Shown here: positions 22,407-33,825 of the stretch, in pieces
How positions within the stretch are numbered: position 1 is the first letter of the stretch
How the letters are laid out: each line of letters begins with the position of its first letter
From: Sequoia sempervirens
Lineage: Eukaryota > Streptophyta > Pinopsida > Cupressales > Cupressaceae
NCBI GenBank assembly: GCA_007258455.2
Contig: VDFB02296673.1
Coordinates: forward strand, 1 to 64,000
Direction of reading: 5' to 3'
DNA length: 64,000 bases
The notes under the pieces: model-generated
Told to the model about the DNA's origin: nothing
Database searches by the model: none
The model's input: the letters and a program-made list of their open reading frames with translations, nothing else
Position numbers and translations under genes: made by a program

Positions 22407-23683
22407 TGTAGACACATAAAAATGACCTAGGCCTACAAGCTCTATTTTACCACTTTCGTCCTAGCATAATTATGACATTTAATTATGTCCTTGGTCCACA
22501 TTCGACTATTAATTAAATAATTTATAATTGTTTAATTAATTCATGTCTTTGTATTCTTCATGATTATTAAATAAATAAATTTTATTTATTTATTAAATAT
22601 GTCATTAATTGTCTAAGTCTTCCCTTAATTAAATAAGTTTCTTAATTTATTTAATTACCCTTCGTCATATGTTTCTTCCTAATTATTAAATAAATAAGTT
22701 TTATTTATTTATTTATTTAATATGTCACTAATTGTCATAATTAAATGAATTGATTAATTTATTTAATTAATTAATCTTATATGCTTAATCAAATAATTAA
22801 ATTTAATTATTTAATTGCCAATTTGATATTCCTCTCGTTTTAAATAAATTAAATTATTTAAAATGTCATCTCATTCTTAATTGTCAGCTCATTTTGGTAA
22901 GTAATCTCAAAATTGATTATTTATTATTTCACTCAGTTCACATTTGGAATTAATTTAATTCTAAATTGATAACTTTCCTCTTGAAATCAAGTGATTGGGC
23001 AGGTTCTTGACCCTTCCAAAGCTGATCTTCAGTTTGGTCTTTATCTTCCTCATTTTCGAAAATCTTTATTTTCAAATTAATTTCCTCATTTATTCTCCAC
23101 CGCCGATTCGATCTTCTTATATGGCATCTTGACTGCTCGATTAATGATTTTTCCTTAACCCTAATTAGGGATTCTCAAATTTAATCTTGTCTGCTGGTTT
23201 TAGGTTTCTGTCCTGAGTCAATCTCATCCGTCCATTCAAAATGGCATTTTCTATAAAATTCCATTTTCCTCTCACTTTTCAATTACATGTTGACATTTTA
23301 CACAAATGTATCACATATTTACACATGTACACACTTGGACTTCTCATTGCCATTATTATTTTTATTTGATCAAGTCTTAGCATGTTTAGGCATTGGTAAT
23401 CATAGTCATAGGCATAGGCATTAGATTTTCTAAAAATCCTTCAAAGCTTGGTGTAGGACATAGACATCTATTTGCAGATTGCTCACATGATGAATCTGAG
23501 GGCAATACGTCAACCAACAAGTTAGAAGGTACTATGGAGGTAATCATGGAGAATTCGATTAACAGGTATAATTGTTTATTGTTTAATTTCCTTTGTACTC
23601 AATAGGTCTTTGGGTTTCTCCGTATTTATTGATTTACTACTAATACTCCTAATCTCAAAACCTAAAAGAAATCCTCAGTTACA
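22407..23683 (+). repeat. 5' LTR of element A
   Basis: Starts TGTAGACACATAAAAATGAC and ends CCTCAGTTACA. The first half is packed with TTAATTAAATAATT-like words that form alternating inverted repeats. It is nearly identical to the 3' LTR. Confidence 0.93.
23252..23258 (+). promoter_or_regulatory. TATA box in element A 5' LTR
   Basis: TATAAAA in the second half of the LTR. The 3' LTR has TATAACA at the same place, a decayed version. Confidence 0.55.
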
Positions 23684-23684
23684 T

Positions 23685-23697
23685 TGGTGAACCTGAC
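23685..23697 (+). promoter_or_regulatory. Primer binding site of element A (tRNA-Trp type, one mismatch)
   Basis: TGGTGAACCTGAC follows the LTR by one base. It matches TGGTGAACCCGACGT of element C, complementary to the 3' end of plant tRNA-Trp, with one C-to-T change. Confidence 0.7.
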
Positions 23698-23751
23698 TCT
23701 GTTTTTCTTGTTATTTCCATACGGTTTTCATGTATTTTCTATCTTTTTCAG

Positions 23752-23947
23752 GTACAAGTACGAAGCAATGCAACTATTTTTCAAAAAACATCGTGATGCA
23801 TCAGATGCGTCATGACAAATTTGCAAACCCAAATGCTGCAATCACTCTGTCGTGATGCAATAGTGCTTAGGAAAGCCACAGTTGAATTATTGAGACGCAT
23901 TTGATACACAAAGCGATGCAATCGCTCTATCGTGACACATTCGACTG
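23752..23947 (+). repeat. Leader module of element A with GMCGCAWYTG-like words
   Basis: A 196-bp segment preceded by a pyrimidine tract ending TTTTTCAG and followed by CTG|GTAAAA, so it looks like a spliced exon. Inside, decayed words such as GATGCATCAG, GACGCATTTG and GATGCAATCG repeat. Its counterparts are in B (34304-34496, 34681-34868) and C (49261-49453, 49642-49828). Confidence 0.65.
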
Positions 23948-24501
23948 GTAAAATTTTCTAGTGATTTACATTCGGTTTTTTTTGGATTTTCTGTGCTCTT
24001 TTATCTTGGTTATTTCCTGCATTCTATCTAGCATAGGTTTTCTGTTACTAATCAGGATTTGCAGCTTTTGGCGGTTACTTTTTGAGGGTCGAAGGAAAAC
24101 ATTAAAACTACTAACGTGTGGTCTTGTAGGTTCGATTGTCAAAGATTGAATATCAAAACAATGTGCCTTCCTTTTTATTAGTATAATTCACATTTTATTT
24201 TGGTGCAATTAAAACGAATCTGTGTTTATACTATGCATGAGTGTGTTTGCAAAATGGTAGGTGACTATGCTCTCACCTTGTGAAAACTTGGTGATCAGAA
24301 AACCAGACCCATTTTTATTTGTGTTTAACCCTCACAATTTGGTATATCGAACTATCCTCTCCCCTTGCGCACTTGTGCGATCCTAGGTGTAAGAGAAATG
24401 ATTACTAACTCTAGAACTTGGGCCTATTCTGGTGGGAAAAAGTACTCACCCCAGGACAACTCAGACCGGTAGCACCCTGAACTCGAAGGACTTCCAGCCA
24501 G

Positions 24502-24538
24502 TATATAAAAGTGGATTCTTGGGGAAAACCCAAGAATC
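24502..24538 (+). other. Leader TATATAAAAG and perfect 10-bp hairpin (A)
   Basis: TATATAAAAG (24502-24511) is followed by GATTCTTGGG (24514-24523), loop GAAAA, and CCCAAGAATC (24529-24538). The pair is conserved in B, and C keeps and extends the hairpin. It lies in the roughly 700-bp leader block shared by these elements. Confidence 0.8.
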
Positions 24539-25285
24539 ATGAGGATGGTTCTGACGAGATGGATCCGAAAGGGGACTCTCACCGCATGGATCATGCCCCA
24601 TGAATGGAATGCCCGTATTAAACAACTCTTGTCTTAGTGTCCAACCGTTCTATGGCCATTGCTTGGTATAGTGCAGGGTATAGTATCATGCCCAAAGACA
24701 CTCACTACTGATCCCCTTGAGTAGAGATAGCAATTCTTGGGATGTCATTACCCAAAGAATCTAAATTTGGTGTGCTCGAATGATGTTAATGAGCCATGGA
24801 GGGGAGCCAATGCCACCAAAATTCTAAGCTATCTTCTCTCGAGAAGGAAGGGTGTTTATCACCAATCCGGGGTATATCGGTGGGCTATACCAAGTATACA
24901 AACCCTTGGCCTATTGGCCTTTTAGGAATGTACTTGTTTTATGTGCGATTGCTTACATTCAAAACATTATGCTTGTCAAGTGCTTACTGGATTACTCAAA
25001 CATTATACACAACAGTTACAAATCTGGACACAAACAATCAACCTTAGACAACTCAAACTTTTCAACAAAACATCAAAACACAATCTCAGTCCTCATTTTG
25101 AATTTAGACTTGGAATTGTCCATCATAGTCCTCATTTGGCATCTAGACTTGGCATTGGTCATTTTCCTTAGTCAACATCTTCATTGTCACCTTGGCATTT
25201 GGCATCCTTTCTTGACAATTTTATCACCTTGCATTAGTCATTTCCCTTGGACAAACGTCATTATCACTTTGCATTTAACAACATC

Positions 25286-26833
25286 ATGTCATCCACCACC
25301 TTGTCTTCCCTTGACCAACATATTGATAGGCTTGCTAGTAAAGTTGAATACGAATTACTCTGTAGAGGTCAATACCAAGAAGCCTCAGACTTTAGGAGAC
25401 AATTCCTCCAAGCCGAAAATCAATGTCCTTCGTACCAACAACCCATCAGTCCTAGTCCTTTTTCCATCTACCCTCACTACCAAAATTCACTTAATACAAA
25501 ACCTGCCATTAGTCCACAACAAACATCCATTACTCACCCTTATCCTTACTTTGACAAGGGAAACCAACTATCCACTAGTCCATTCCAAGTCTCCACGTCA
25601 TATGCTAGTCCTTCACCTATCAATCCTATCAATGTCTACATGCCCTATCAACCATCTATCAACTCATGTCAAGTCCCCACATCATACCATATCAATCCAG
25701 TCCAAGTCTCCACATCCTATTTTAGTCAACCTTACACTAATCTAGTCCAAGACTCCATGGCATATCTGGTTGAAGTCCTCATGTCACATCCTATACTGTC
25801 ACATCCTAATCCAATCCAAGACTCCATGTCATATCCAGTCCAAGTCTCCACATCATATCCTAGTCCTTCACATACTAGTCCAGTCCAAGTCCCCATGTCC
25901 TATCCTAGTCTGTCATTCATTAATCCTTTTCAAGTCACCCCCTCACAAGCCACATCTAGTCATGAAAATTCTATCATTACTCAAAGTCAAATCCTATTTA
26001 ATAAAATTGAGGATACATGTCAAAATGAAAGCCCAAAGCATGACCTTATAATGTCACCCTCATGTCAAGGACAAGGGAGTCCATCCCATGACCCTATCTT
26101 TCAGTCCATCCATGAAGTCCTTCAAGACAATCATGACATCCAAAACACACCTCTTCTTGACAACGACTCTATTTTTGACTGTATCATCCATGACAACCCC
26201 ATCTTTGACCAAGACCCCATCATTGACCAAGAAGTCCAAATCCATGAAAACCCCATCTTCGACCAAGACCCTACCATGGACCAAGAAATCCAAAATGATC
26301 CACCCCTTGACCTTTATGCCATTCATGATCAAACACTTGCTGACCCTATACAAGCCTCGACTATTGACACTTCCCACAATGAGACACTTTTCTCCATGGG
26401 ACATATAGACAATATTCTTCCAGAACAAGAACCTTCCACTAGGGACATGCTTGCATATGATCACGTTATAGCTAAAATCATTGGACTCTATGACACTAAA
26501 CATAATGATGGCTTTGGCATTGCCTTGGAAGTACCAAAAAAATCATCTGAACTTGACATGTCACAAGATCAAACCAAAGATACCAGTTAGGAATATGTCC
26601 AACATGACAATGAAGCTAAGACACTTTATCAACTAGGGTCATCTATCTTTGTTAGAGCAGGCTTTCTTGTAGACGAAAATATTACAAGTGACAATATCCA
26701 CATACCTAATGATGGCTTAGCATCTTGCTTTCAAAACAACAAATACCCCATCGCAAATAGAATCTTTCAAAGCATGCAATATCAAGGAAAAGGACTAGGC
26801 ATACATGAGCAAGGCATTCTAGAACCAATATAG
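25286..26833 (+). CDS. Repetitive protein with G-patch-like tail (element A)
   Basis: The first ATG of the long frame is at 25286 (MSSTTLSSLDQHIDRLASK). A TAG at 26588-26590 ends it after 434 codons, but the same frame continues to a second stop at 26831-26833. Residues about 30-230 contain irregular repeats of a QVSTSYPSPSxxxP type. Residues about 280-360 are Asp-rich repeats (NPIFDQDP recurs). Past the first stop, MQYQGKGLGIHEQGILEPI resembles the G-patch segment found after the protease in C and D. There is no zinc knuckle, protease DxG or RT motif. It stands where gag would be in an autonomous relative. Whether it is a diverged Gag or an unrelated protein I cannot tell. The stop at 26588 may be a disabling mutation or a read-through site. 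Confidence 0.65.
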
Positions 26834-27172
26834 CTTCAGGAAAATTATAGACATCAAGGTCTTCGCTATTCCTTAGTTAGTAAATAAAATGATGTTAGTG
26901 GTACACCCTCGATACTGGGGGAAACTTTGTCATATACAAATGTCAAAATGGAGTCCATGAGAAATCCTTTTCATAAGATTGTTGCCAACACTCCCTCCAT
27001 CCACACCATAAATCATCATTTTAAATATTCCCTTTGGAACCAACAAATACAAAAGTCATACAAATCAAAAGGTGAAAATCAAATGTCAAAGGCTATCAAA
27101 TCAGACAAAAAGACAAGTGGATAAATAAAATTAAAATGGATCCCAAAGAAAAGTGGATCAAGCAAAGAAAAT

Positions 27173-27562
27173 ATGTCAAAAGAAAAAGTTAATAGATATG
27201 TGGAACCACAAGACAAGAGGACTCCCACATATAAAAAATATCCACCTCCTCCAAAATGGTCATCAAACAAGGCATCTAAGAGTGTTGGTTCCAAACTCCA
27301 TCCCTCCAAAATCTGTCATCCACCATCCCAAGTTTGGAAAATAAAAAGTGATTCATCCAAACATCCAAACAACCTTTCCATGTCTACCATCATTCGTCAT
27401 AATCCTACATCTCGTCTAAAGTCCAAAAATCCTACGTCACAAATCCATCACATCATGGCAACAAATATTTACCACAAGGACTCTCATGGCACTCTATTGC
27501 GATGTGCATATTTTGATAAGGCCAACTCTAGTATTAGAAAGGATCACAATGACATTGATTAG
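27173..27562 (+). CDS. Small basic reading frame in element A
   Basis: An ATG at 27173 opens 129 codons, rich in Lys, Pro, Ser and His (KKYPPPPKWSSNKASKS). It follows the G-patch-like frame by about 340 bp. No family recognised. It could be the tail of a formerly longer polyprotein, or chance. Confidence 0.25.
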   Translation: MSKEKVNRYVEPQDKRTPTYKKYPPPPKWSSNKASKSVGSKLHPSKICHPPSQVWKIKSDSSKHPNNLSMSTIIRHNPTSRLKSKNPTSQIHHIMATNIYHKDSHGTLLRCAYFDKANSSIRKDHNDID

Positions 27563-27737
27563 TTGTATACAAGTGCCATGATGCTGACAAGACAACTCCT
27601 TCAGCAAGGTCATTATTGGCATATCATGGCACCAATCTCTACATCGACACCGTCAGTGGATTCATAACAATTAGTGGTCATCTAAAGCATCCAAGCTATC
27701 CACAAAATTAGAAATACAAAAAAATTGGAAAATGAAA

Positions 27738-27910
27738 ACAATCATCACCCTGATAAAAACCTAGCAAACAGGCGTCATGGTAACACCAAAAAAATAAAAA
27801 TGTCAAGAAAATAGTAAAGAGAAAATTTTCATCCAATGGTGAAAACCTAGCAAACAGGGGTCTTGGATAAGTACCATGATGAAAACCTGGCAAATAGGCG
27901 TCATGTGTAA
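27738..27910 (+). repeat. Three GAAAACCTGGCAAACAGGCG repeats (A)
   Basis: Copies near 27755, 27840 and 27880 read GAAAACCTAGCAAACAGG or similar. C has three equivalent copies at 59810-59965. CCTGGCAAACAGG is an imperfect inverted repeat. Confidence 0.75.
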
Positions 27911-28584
27911 AATAAATCATCTATGTCGGCTCTTACACTTGGGGGCAAGTTGTCTCATCTCCTAGGCCTTCCTCTTGGCATTGGCATCTGACCATTTAAT
28001 CCATATCATTCCCACCTATCTCGGTCTTGACATAAAACTGGCACACATAAATCATGCTTTGGGAAAACTCTTGACATGTCTATCCTTTAGTCATACATGA
28101 TTCATGAAACATCATGTCATTGACTGTCATAGTCTTATTGTCCTTATACGACATAGTCCTTGAAAATCATATGAAAATTCCCTTAGTCTCATGTCCCATC
28201 CTTTACCAAGGCCAGCTCTCATCCTTTCATGTCTAACACCTATCTTGGTTTTCCCTTGTCAAATGGTCTAAGGATAATCTTCATCCCATCTAGTCCTAAC
28301 CAAGTCATTCCAAATGCAACAAGTCTAATCCATACAAGCACATTATCTAAAATTTTACTTGACTGCGTTCCTAGCCCAGCTATAGATCTCCATACTTTCA
28401 TCACATTATCGTCATCGTCCTCACGTTGTTTTAGGATGTGTCCTTCCCACGCCAAACAACATTGTCATCATCTGTCAATTGGTATTCAACTTGACTAGGG
28501 GCACAATCATGTTTGTCGTTGGATTCTCATGTGTAGGAATCAGTCATATGCATTTTTCACGATCCTCTTAAACATCAAAATCCA

Positions 28585-28750
28585 AAAAAAATTATAAAAT
28601 GACAAAGAGACTAAAAATATCATAAAATATCCTAAAAAAAGACCAAAAACATGGCAAAAAGTCCTAAAAAAAAGAAAAACATGGCAAAAAGTCCTAAAAA
28701 AAGACCAAAAAAAATCATAAAATGTCTTGAAGAAAAACACAAAAAACATC
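28585..28750 (+). repeat. Tandem GTCCTAAAAAAAGACCAAAAA repeats (A)
   Basis: A-rich repeat of about 30-35 bp, built on GTCCTAAAAAAAGACC and AACATGGCAAAA words. Homologous to 60236-60395 in C. Confidence 0.8.
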
Positions 28751-29111
28751 TAAATCAATGTCAAAATCCTAAAAATGGAGTCAAATTCAGTCATGTCAGT
28801 TAGTCCATGTCATTGTCAAACTACGTTGTCTCTGTGTATTTGCTACATAGGCAAGGCCATCCATTGATGAGTCCTCGAGACATTAGGTCAGTCCTTTTAG
28901 GTTGGTCCAAATAAAATCATGGCATTTGTCACAATCGTCACATCGGTCAAATAAGTCGGACATAGTCAAACTCGGACACAAGACAGTTATTCGAAACATC
29001 AATGTCAAAATTGGTCAAAATTAGACAACACAGTCCAATCAATCATACAGTCAACATCAGTCAGCTTGCCAAAACATATTAGTCAAAACAATGTCAGTCT
29101 TGTCACTCTTT

Positions 29112-29192
29112 GGTCCTCTTCAAGATGTGTCCTTCTTGGAGTTAGACCTTGTCAAAATGTCCTTTGCCTTTTTTAGGATGTGTCCTTCCTGA
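29112..29192 (+). other. Two stem-loops with constant TGTGTCCT loop (A)
   Basis: CTTCAAGA-TGTGTCCT-TCTTGGAG (near 29117-29140) and TTAGGA-TGTGTCCT-TCCTGA (near 29173-29192) form stems of 8 and 6 pairs including G-T wobbles. They belong to the family described for 60921-61209 in C. Confidence 0.7.
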
Positions 29193-29982
29193 CAATAGGC
29201 CTCGTCACATTGTCAACACCGTCAAATTGGCAAAACTCTTAAACTGTCAAAACTGTCAAACCGACAAGAAATTAATCTTTGGCAAACAAAATAAAATGAC
29301 TGTTAACCTTTTTGGTCTATCTTGTCTTATCTTTTGACTATCTTGGCTATTTTGTCTTATCTTTTTATTGTCTTTTCTTTTTGGTCATGTTATTAGCTAC
29401 CTCGAGGATGTCCCATGAAGGATTTAGAGGTGCGATGACGTCTCCTGGCCTATTTTATTTTCTTTGACTACTATCTGTGGATTGCCTTGACAAAAAGACT
29501 GAGGCAACTTCGCCCTTAGTATGAGTTAGGACATTCCTTGTCTGTGATTGTCTGTTTTTCAAGTGGATGACCTTGCACACCTTGGTCTACATCATATCAT
29601 AGTGTTTGTTGTCCATTTGTGTCATTTTTACTGCCCAATGATGATTAAGAGCAATAATAATTAAAGTCCTATGCTAAAGGTTTGAAGGATTTGGTCTAGG
29701 AACTAACATGCATCTCCTTCTATCTTGTCATCTTCTCTCACTCATCTCATATAGGCATTGCATCCATATCATCATCCATATCTTTTTCACTAACATTTCT
29801 TTATGTCTTCATATTCTAGTATTCTCATCAATTTTGAGAGCACACTCGTGTTCTTAGAACCTATTTTTCCTCTCGAGGGGGCATACTGTAACCCTCCTCA
29901 TCATTCTTCCTCATCTTATTTTGCACTGGGGCATATTTTTGACTTATTTTCCTTGTCACAATGTGACATGCTAAATTACGAC

Positions 29983-29996
29983 AAATAGGGGCAAAA
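29983..29996 (+). promoter_or_regulatory. Polypurine tract of element A
   Basis: AAATAGGGGCAAAA lies directly before the 3' LTR. The position and mostly purine run fit the plus-strand primer site of an LTR element. Confidence 0.75.
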
Positions 29997-31273
29997 TGTA
30001 GACACATAAAAATGACCTAGGCCTGCAAGCTCTATTTTACCACTTATGTCCTAGCATAATTATGACATTTAATTATGTCCTTGGTCCACATTCTACTATT
30101 AATTAAATAATTTATAATTGTTTAATTAATTCATGTCTTTGTATTCTTCATGATTATTAAATAAATAAATTTTATTTATTTATTAAATACGTCATTAATT
30201 GTCTAAGTCTTCCCTTAATTAAATAATTTTCTTAATTTATTTAATTACCCTTCATCATATGTTTCTTCCTGATTATTAAATAAATAAGTTTTATTTATTT
30301 ATTTATTTAATATGTCACTAATTGTCATAATTAAATGAATTGATTAATTTATTTAATTAATTAATCTTGTTTGCTTAATTAAATAATTAAATTTAATTAT
30401 TTAATTGCCAATTTGATATTCCTCTCATTTTAAATAAATTAAATTATTTAAAATGTCATCTCATTCTTAACTGTCAGCTCATTTTGGTAAATAATCTCAA
30501 AATTGATTATTTAGTATTTCACTCAGTTCACATTTGGAATTAATTTAATTCTAAATTGGTAACTTTCCTCTTGAAATTGAGTGATTGGGTAGGTTCTTGA
30601 CCCTTCCAAAACTAATCTTCAGTCTGGTCTTTATCTTTCTCATTTTCGAAAATCTTTATTTTTGAATTAATTTCCTTATTTATTCTCCACCGCCGATTTG
30701 ATCTTCTTAGATGGCATCTTGACCGCTCGATTAATGATTTTGCCTTAACCCTAATTAGGGATTCTCAAATTTAATCTTGTCTACTGATTTTAGGTTTCTG
30801 TCATGAGTCAATCTCATCCGTCCATTCAAAATGACATTTTCTATAACATTCCATTTTCCTCTCACTTTTCGATTACACACTGACATATTACACAAACATA
30901 TCACATATTTACACATTTACACACTTAGACTTCTCATTGCCATTATTATTTTTATTTGATCAAGTCTTAGCATTTTTAGGCATTGGCAATCATAGTCATA
31001 GGCATAGGCATTAGATTTTCTAAAAATCCTTCAAATCTTGGTGTAGGACATAGAAATCTATTTGTAGATTGCTCGCATGACGAATCTAAGGGCAATACGT
31101 CAACCAACAAGTTAGAAGGTACTATGGAGGTAATCATGGAGAATTCGATTAACAGGTATAACTGTTTATTGTTTAATTTCCTTTGTACTCAATAGGTCTT
31201 TGGGTTTCTTTGTCTTTATTGATTTACTGCTAATAATCCTAATCTCAAAACCTAAAAGAAATCCTCAGTTACA
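29997..31273 (+). repeat. 3' LTR of element A
   Basis: 1277 bp, the same termini as the 5' LTR (TGTAGACACAT...GTTACA), with scattered substitutions. The substitution level would date the insertion. Confidence 0.93.
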
Positions 31274-32476
31274 GAATATAGTTTCTAAACTACTAGGTTT
31301 ATTTAAAAAAAAAAAATCTATTTGGTAAAAATTTGAAATTTCAATGCATTAGTACTTAAATTTTAGGGAAAGAATAAGAAGTAGATGTCTATCTAACCAC
31401 CCTAACCACAATAAAATGATAATATTTTTTATAAAATTTTAGATATAAGTTCATGTCCCGATGTGATGCATATTTTTCTATAATTTTTTTCCAAGTAAAT
31501 AATTAATTATGAATTTTTTATTACAACTTTAAAAAAATATAAAAACTTGTATGTCTAACTAGTTTAACTTGGTCAAAACTTCATGAAATTCAATTTTTTT
31601 TAATGCTATAGTATGTGAAGCATAGACTGTGACACATATTTCAGATTCAAAAAATGTGATACCGTTTGAATGTTATAGATGTTTTTCAATCAACCTATTA
31701 ATCAGGACTTTAGTCATAATTCAAATAGAAAATGAATAATAATTATTTATTAAATTCAAAGTAAAACATAATATATATTGGTGGAAAGATGAGAATTTCC
31801 TTTAAAAACCATTTTTGTTTCATCAATTTTGGGTAAGAAAAAGTCTTCAACCACATACCCTACACATACCCGTCATATCACCATTTTTTGGCCCATCATG
31901 ATCCTGCACATACCCTACACCTTTATTTGAGGAATTAATGTGAAATAAAAGGTAATTAATGAAGGTGGCGAACTACCTATGTACTTGGCACCACCTTAAG
32001 CATGCAATTACTTTTGTAACACTCCACTTTGTGTCATATTGCAAATTTGTGAAGGACATTGAAGTAACAAAACGACATTGCCACACAAGGAGAGGTAAAT
32101 TTTGAGAAACCAAGACACAACTACCAAGGGTTTTGAAGTTGCATTATGAAAGATCACCATTATTAACTAGAACTAGGTATGTTTTGAATAACTCATATTT
32201 TGCTAAGTGTGTTTCAAGCCAAAAAAAATTGATAGTGTTATTTCCATTTAGAAATTGAAATGTTGATTATTCTCTAATTTCTTGAATTTAGTTGAAAATA
32301 AATTGAAAATTTTATAAACTATAAGTTTAGGTTAAATTTAACCCTAACTCACACACAAGAAACATATTCTGAAAATTGCAGAACACATTATACAAAATGA
32401 GCACTTCTGATGCAAGGCCAAAAGATGAATTCAAGTATTGCAATTCACAAGCCATACCCATCAATGTAGTGGTTAC
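31274..32476. other. Spacer between elements A and B
   Basis: AT-rich and non-coding. At 31893-31919 it contains the inverted partner of 22251-22277, so element A appears to have inserted into an older sequence bounded by inverted arms. Confidence 0.6.
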
Positions 32477-33721
32477 TGTAGACACCTAAAAATGACCTAG
32501 GCCTGCAAGCTTCATTTTTACCACTCTCGTCCTAGCATAATTAGGTCATTTAATTATGTCATTGGTCCACATTCAACTATTGATTAAATAATTCATAATT
32601 ATTTAATTAATTCATGTCGTTTGTTCCTCCTTGATTATTAAATAAATAAATATTATTTATTTATTTAAATACGTCATTAATTATCTAAGTCTTCCTTTGA
32701 TTAAATAAATTTCATAATTTATTTAATTTCCCTTTGTCATTTATGTCTTCCTTTAATTAAATAAATTTTATTTATTTAATTACGTCACTAATTAAGTCCC
32801 CTTCTTCTAAAAATTAAAGAAATTCTTATTTATTTAACTATGTCCACTTTCCACTATAATTAAATAATTTATATTTAATTATTTAATTATTCATTAGCTT
32901 TTTCTCCCATTAAAATTAAATAAACTTGATTTATTTAATTTAGCCAATCCTCTTGAATTTTGGATTAAAATCATTATTTAAATTCAAAATAATTCTTTTG
33001 ACACATTCCTCCATAATTAAATAATATCTTTATTATTTAATTATTTACTAGTCACCTGGAGTAAATAAATTTTATTATTTAATTTCTCCAGCAACCTCTT
33101 TGTCCGTGCCAGCCTTATCTTCCAAATTAATTCTTGACTTTTGACTTCTCATTTAATTTCAACCATTGATTGAATTATTTTATAATTCAATCTCCACCCT
33201 TCATTCTTACTTGTTGCCCTAATTTTGACCTAACCCTAATGCACACAATAACATTCAATCTTAAGCATTGATCTTAGGGTTCTTGTCATCTTTTCATCCT
33301 GGCCACACATTCAAAATTGCAATTTTCATAAAAGGGCAATTTTGTTCTCATTTGCCTCTCTCTTGCTCTCTTGACTTCTTACACTCTTGGTCTATGTCAA
33401 CTTGCTGTCAACTTAGGGTCATAGTCACTTACAGTCATAGTCATTTTAGTTCATTGTAGGGTCATTTTATTTTCTGCAAATCCTTCAACACTTGCATAGG
33501 GCTTAGTCTTTAGTCATAGTTGCTCACATAAATCTGAGGGCATTTTTATTTATCTGCAAGCTAGGAGGTGTAACAAAGGTTAATCATGGAAGGTGGAGAC
33601 TTAGGGTAACCTTATCCCTTTTTTCTTCACATCACTTCCTTTGTACTTTGTTATTTTCATAGGAATTTTATTGTTATTGTGCTAACCCACTTAATAATTT
33701 TAGGATTTTCCCTTGATTACA
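32477..33721 (+). repeat. 5' LTR of element B
   Basis: 1245 bp, TGTAGACACCTAAAAATGAC...TTGATTACA. The AT-rich first half has many AATTAAATAAATT inverted repeats. The promoter region has CATAAAAGGG at 33328 where C has TATAAAAGGG. Confidence 0.9.
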
Positions 33722-33722
33722 T

Positions 33723-33763
33723 TGGTGAACCCGACGTGAATCGAACACGCAACCTTCTGATCT
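33723..33763 (+). other. Primer site continuing into antisense tRNA-Trp sequence
   Basis: The 41 bases starting TGGTGAACCCGACGTGAATC are the exact reverse complement, from memory, of the 3'-terminal 41 nucleotides of plant cytosolic tRNA-Trp including CCA. They reach back into the anticodon. A normal primer site matches only 12-18 bases (15 in C), so this insertion carries a copied stretch of the primer tRNA. Confidence 0.85.
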
Positions 33764-33798
33764 ATGTCAAAGGATTACTTAGGATTACAAAGGATGAC

Positions 33799-33817
33799 AA
33801 CACGCAACCTTCTGATC
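33799..33817 (+). other. Second partial antisense tRNA-Trp segment
   Basis: AACACGCAACCTTCTGATC repeats an internal 19-base part of the preceding tRNA-Trp copy after 35 bases of unrelated filler. Confidence 0.85.
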
Positions 33818-33825
33818 CTTTGTCT

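Larger units (their letters stand above)
22407..31273 (+). mobile_element. Element A: complete non-autonomous Ty3/gypsy-like LTR element
   Basis: Two LTRs of equal length (1277 bp) flank a 6.3-kb interior. It has a primer site after the 5' LTR and a purine-rich tract before the 3' LTR. Flanks GAATG (22402-22406) and GAATA (31274-31278) are a likely 5-bp target duplication with one change. The interior has a leader like those of B and C, one long repetitive reading frame with a G-patch-like tail, and a 3' region homologous to C (27715-29760 against about 59770-61990). No RT, RNase H or integrase motif is present, so mobilisation would need proteins from a relative such as C. Confidence 0.9.

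Noticed and set aside
24852..25745. 297-codon open frame overlapping the element A protein
   Set aside because: It is an alternative frame of the same repetitive sequence, starts upstream in leader DNA and is not supported by the G-patch-like continuation.
33723..33763. tRNA-Trp gene
   Set aside because: Only the 3' part of the tRNA is present, in antisense and joined to the LTR at the primer site with CCA included, so it is a reverse-transcription product, not a gene.
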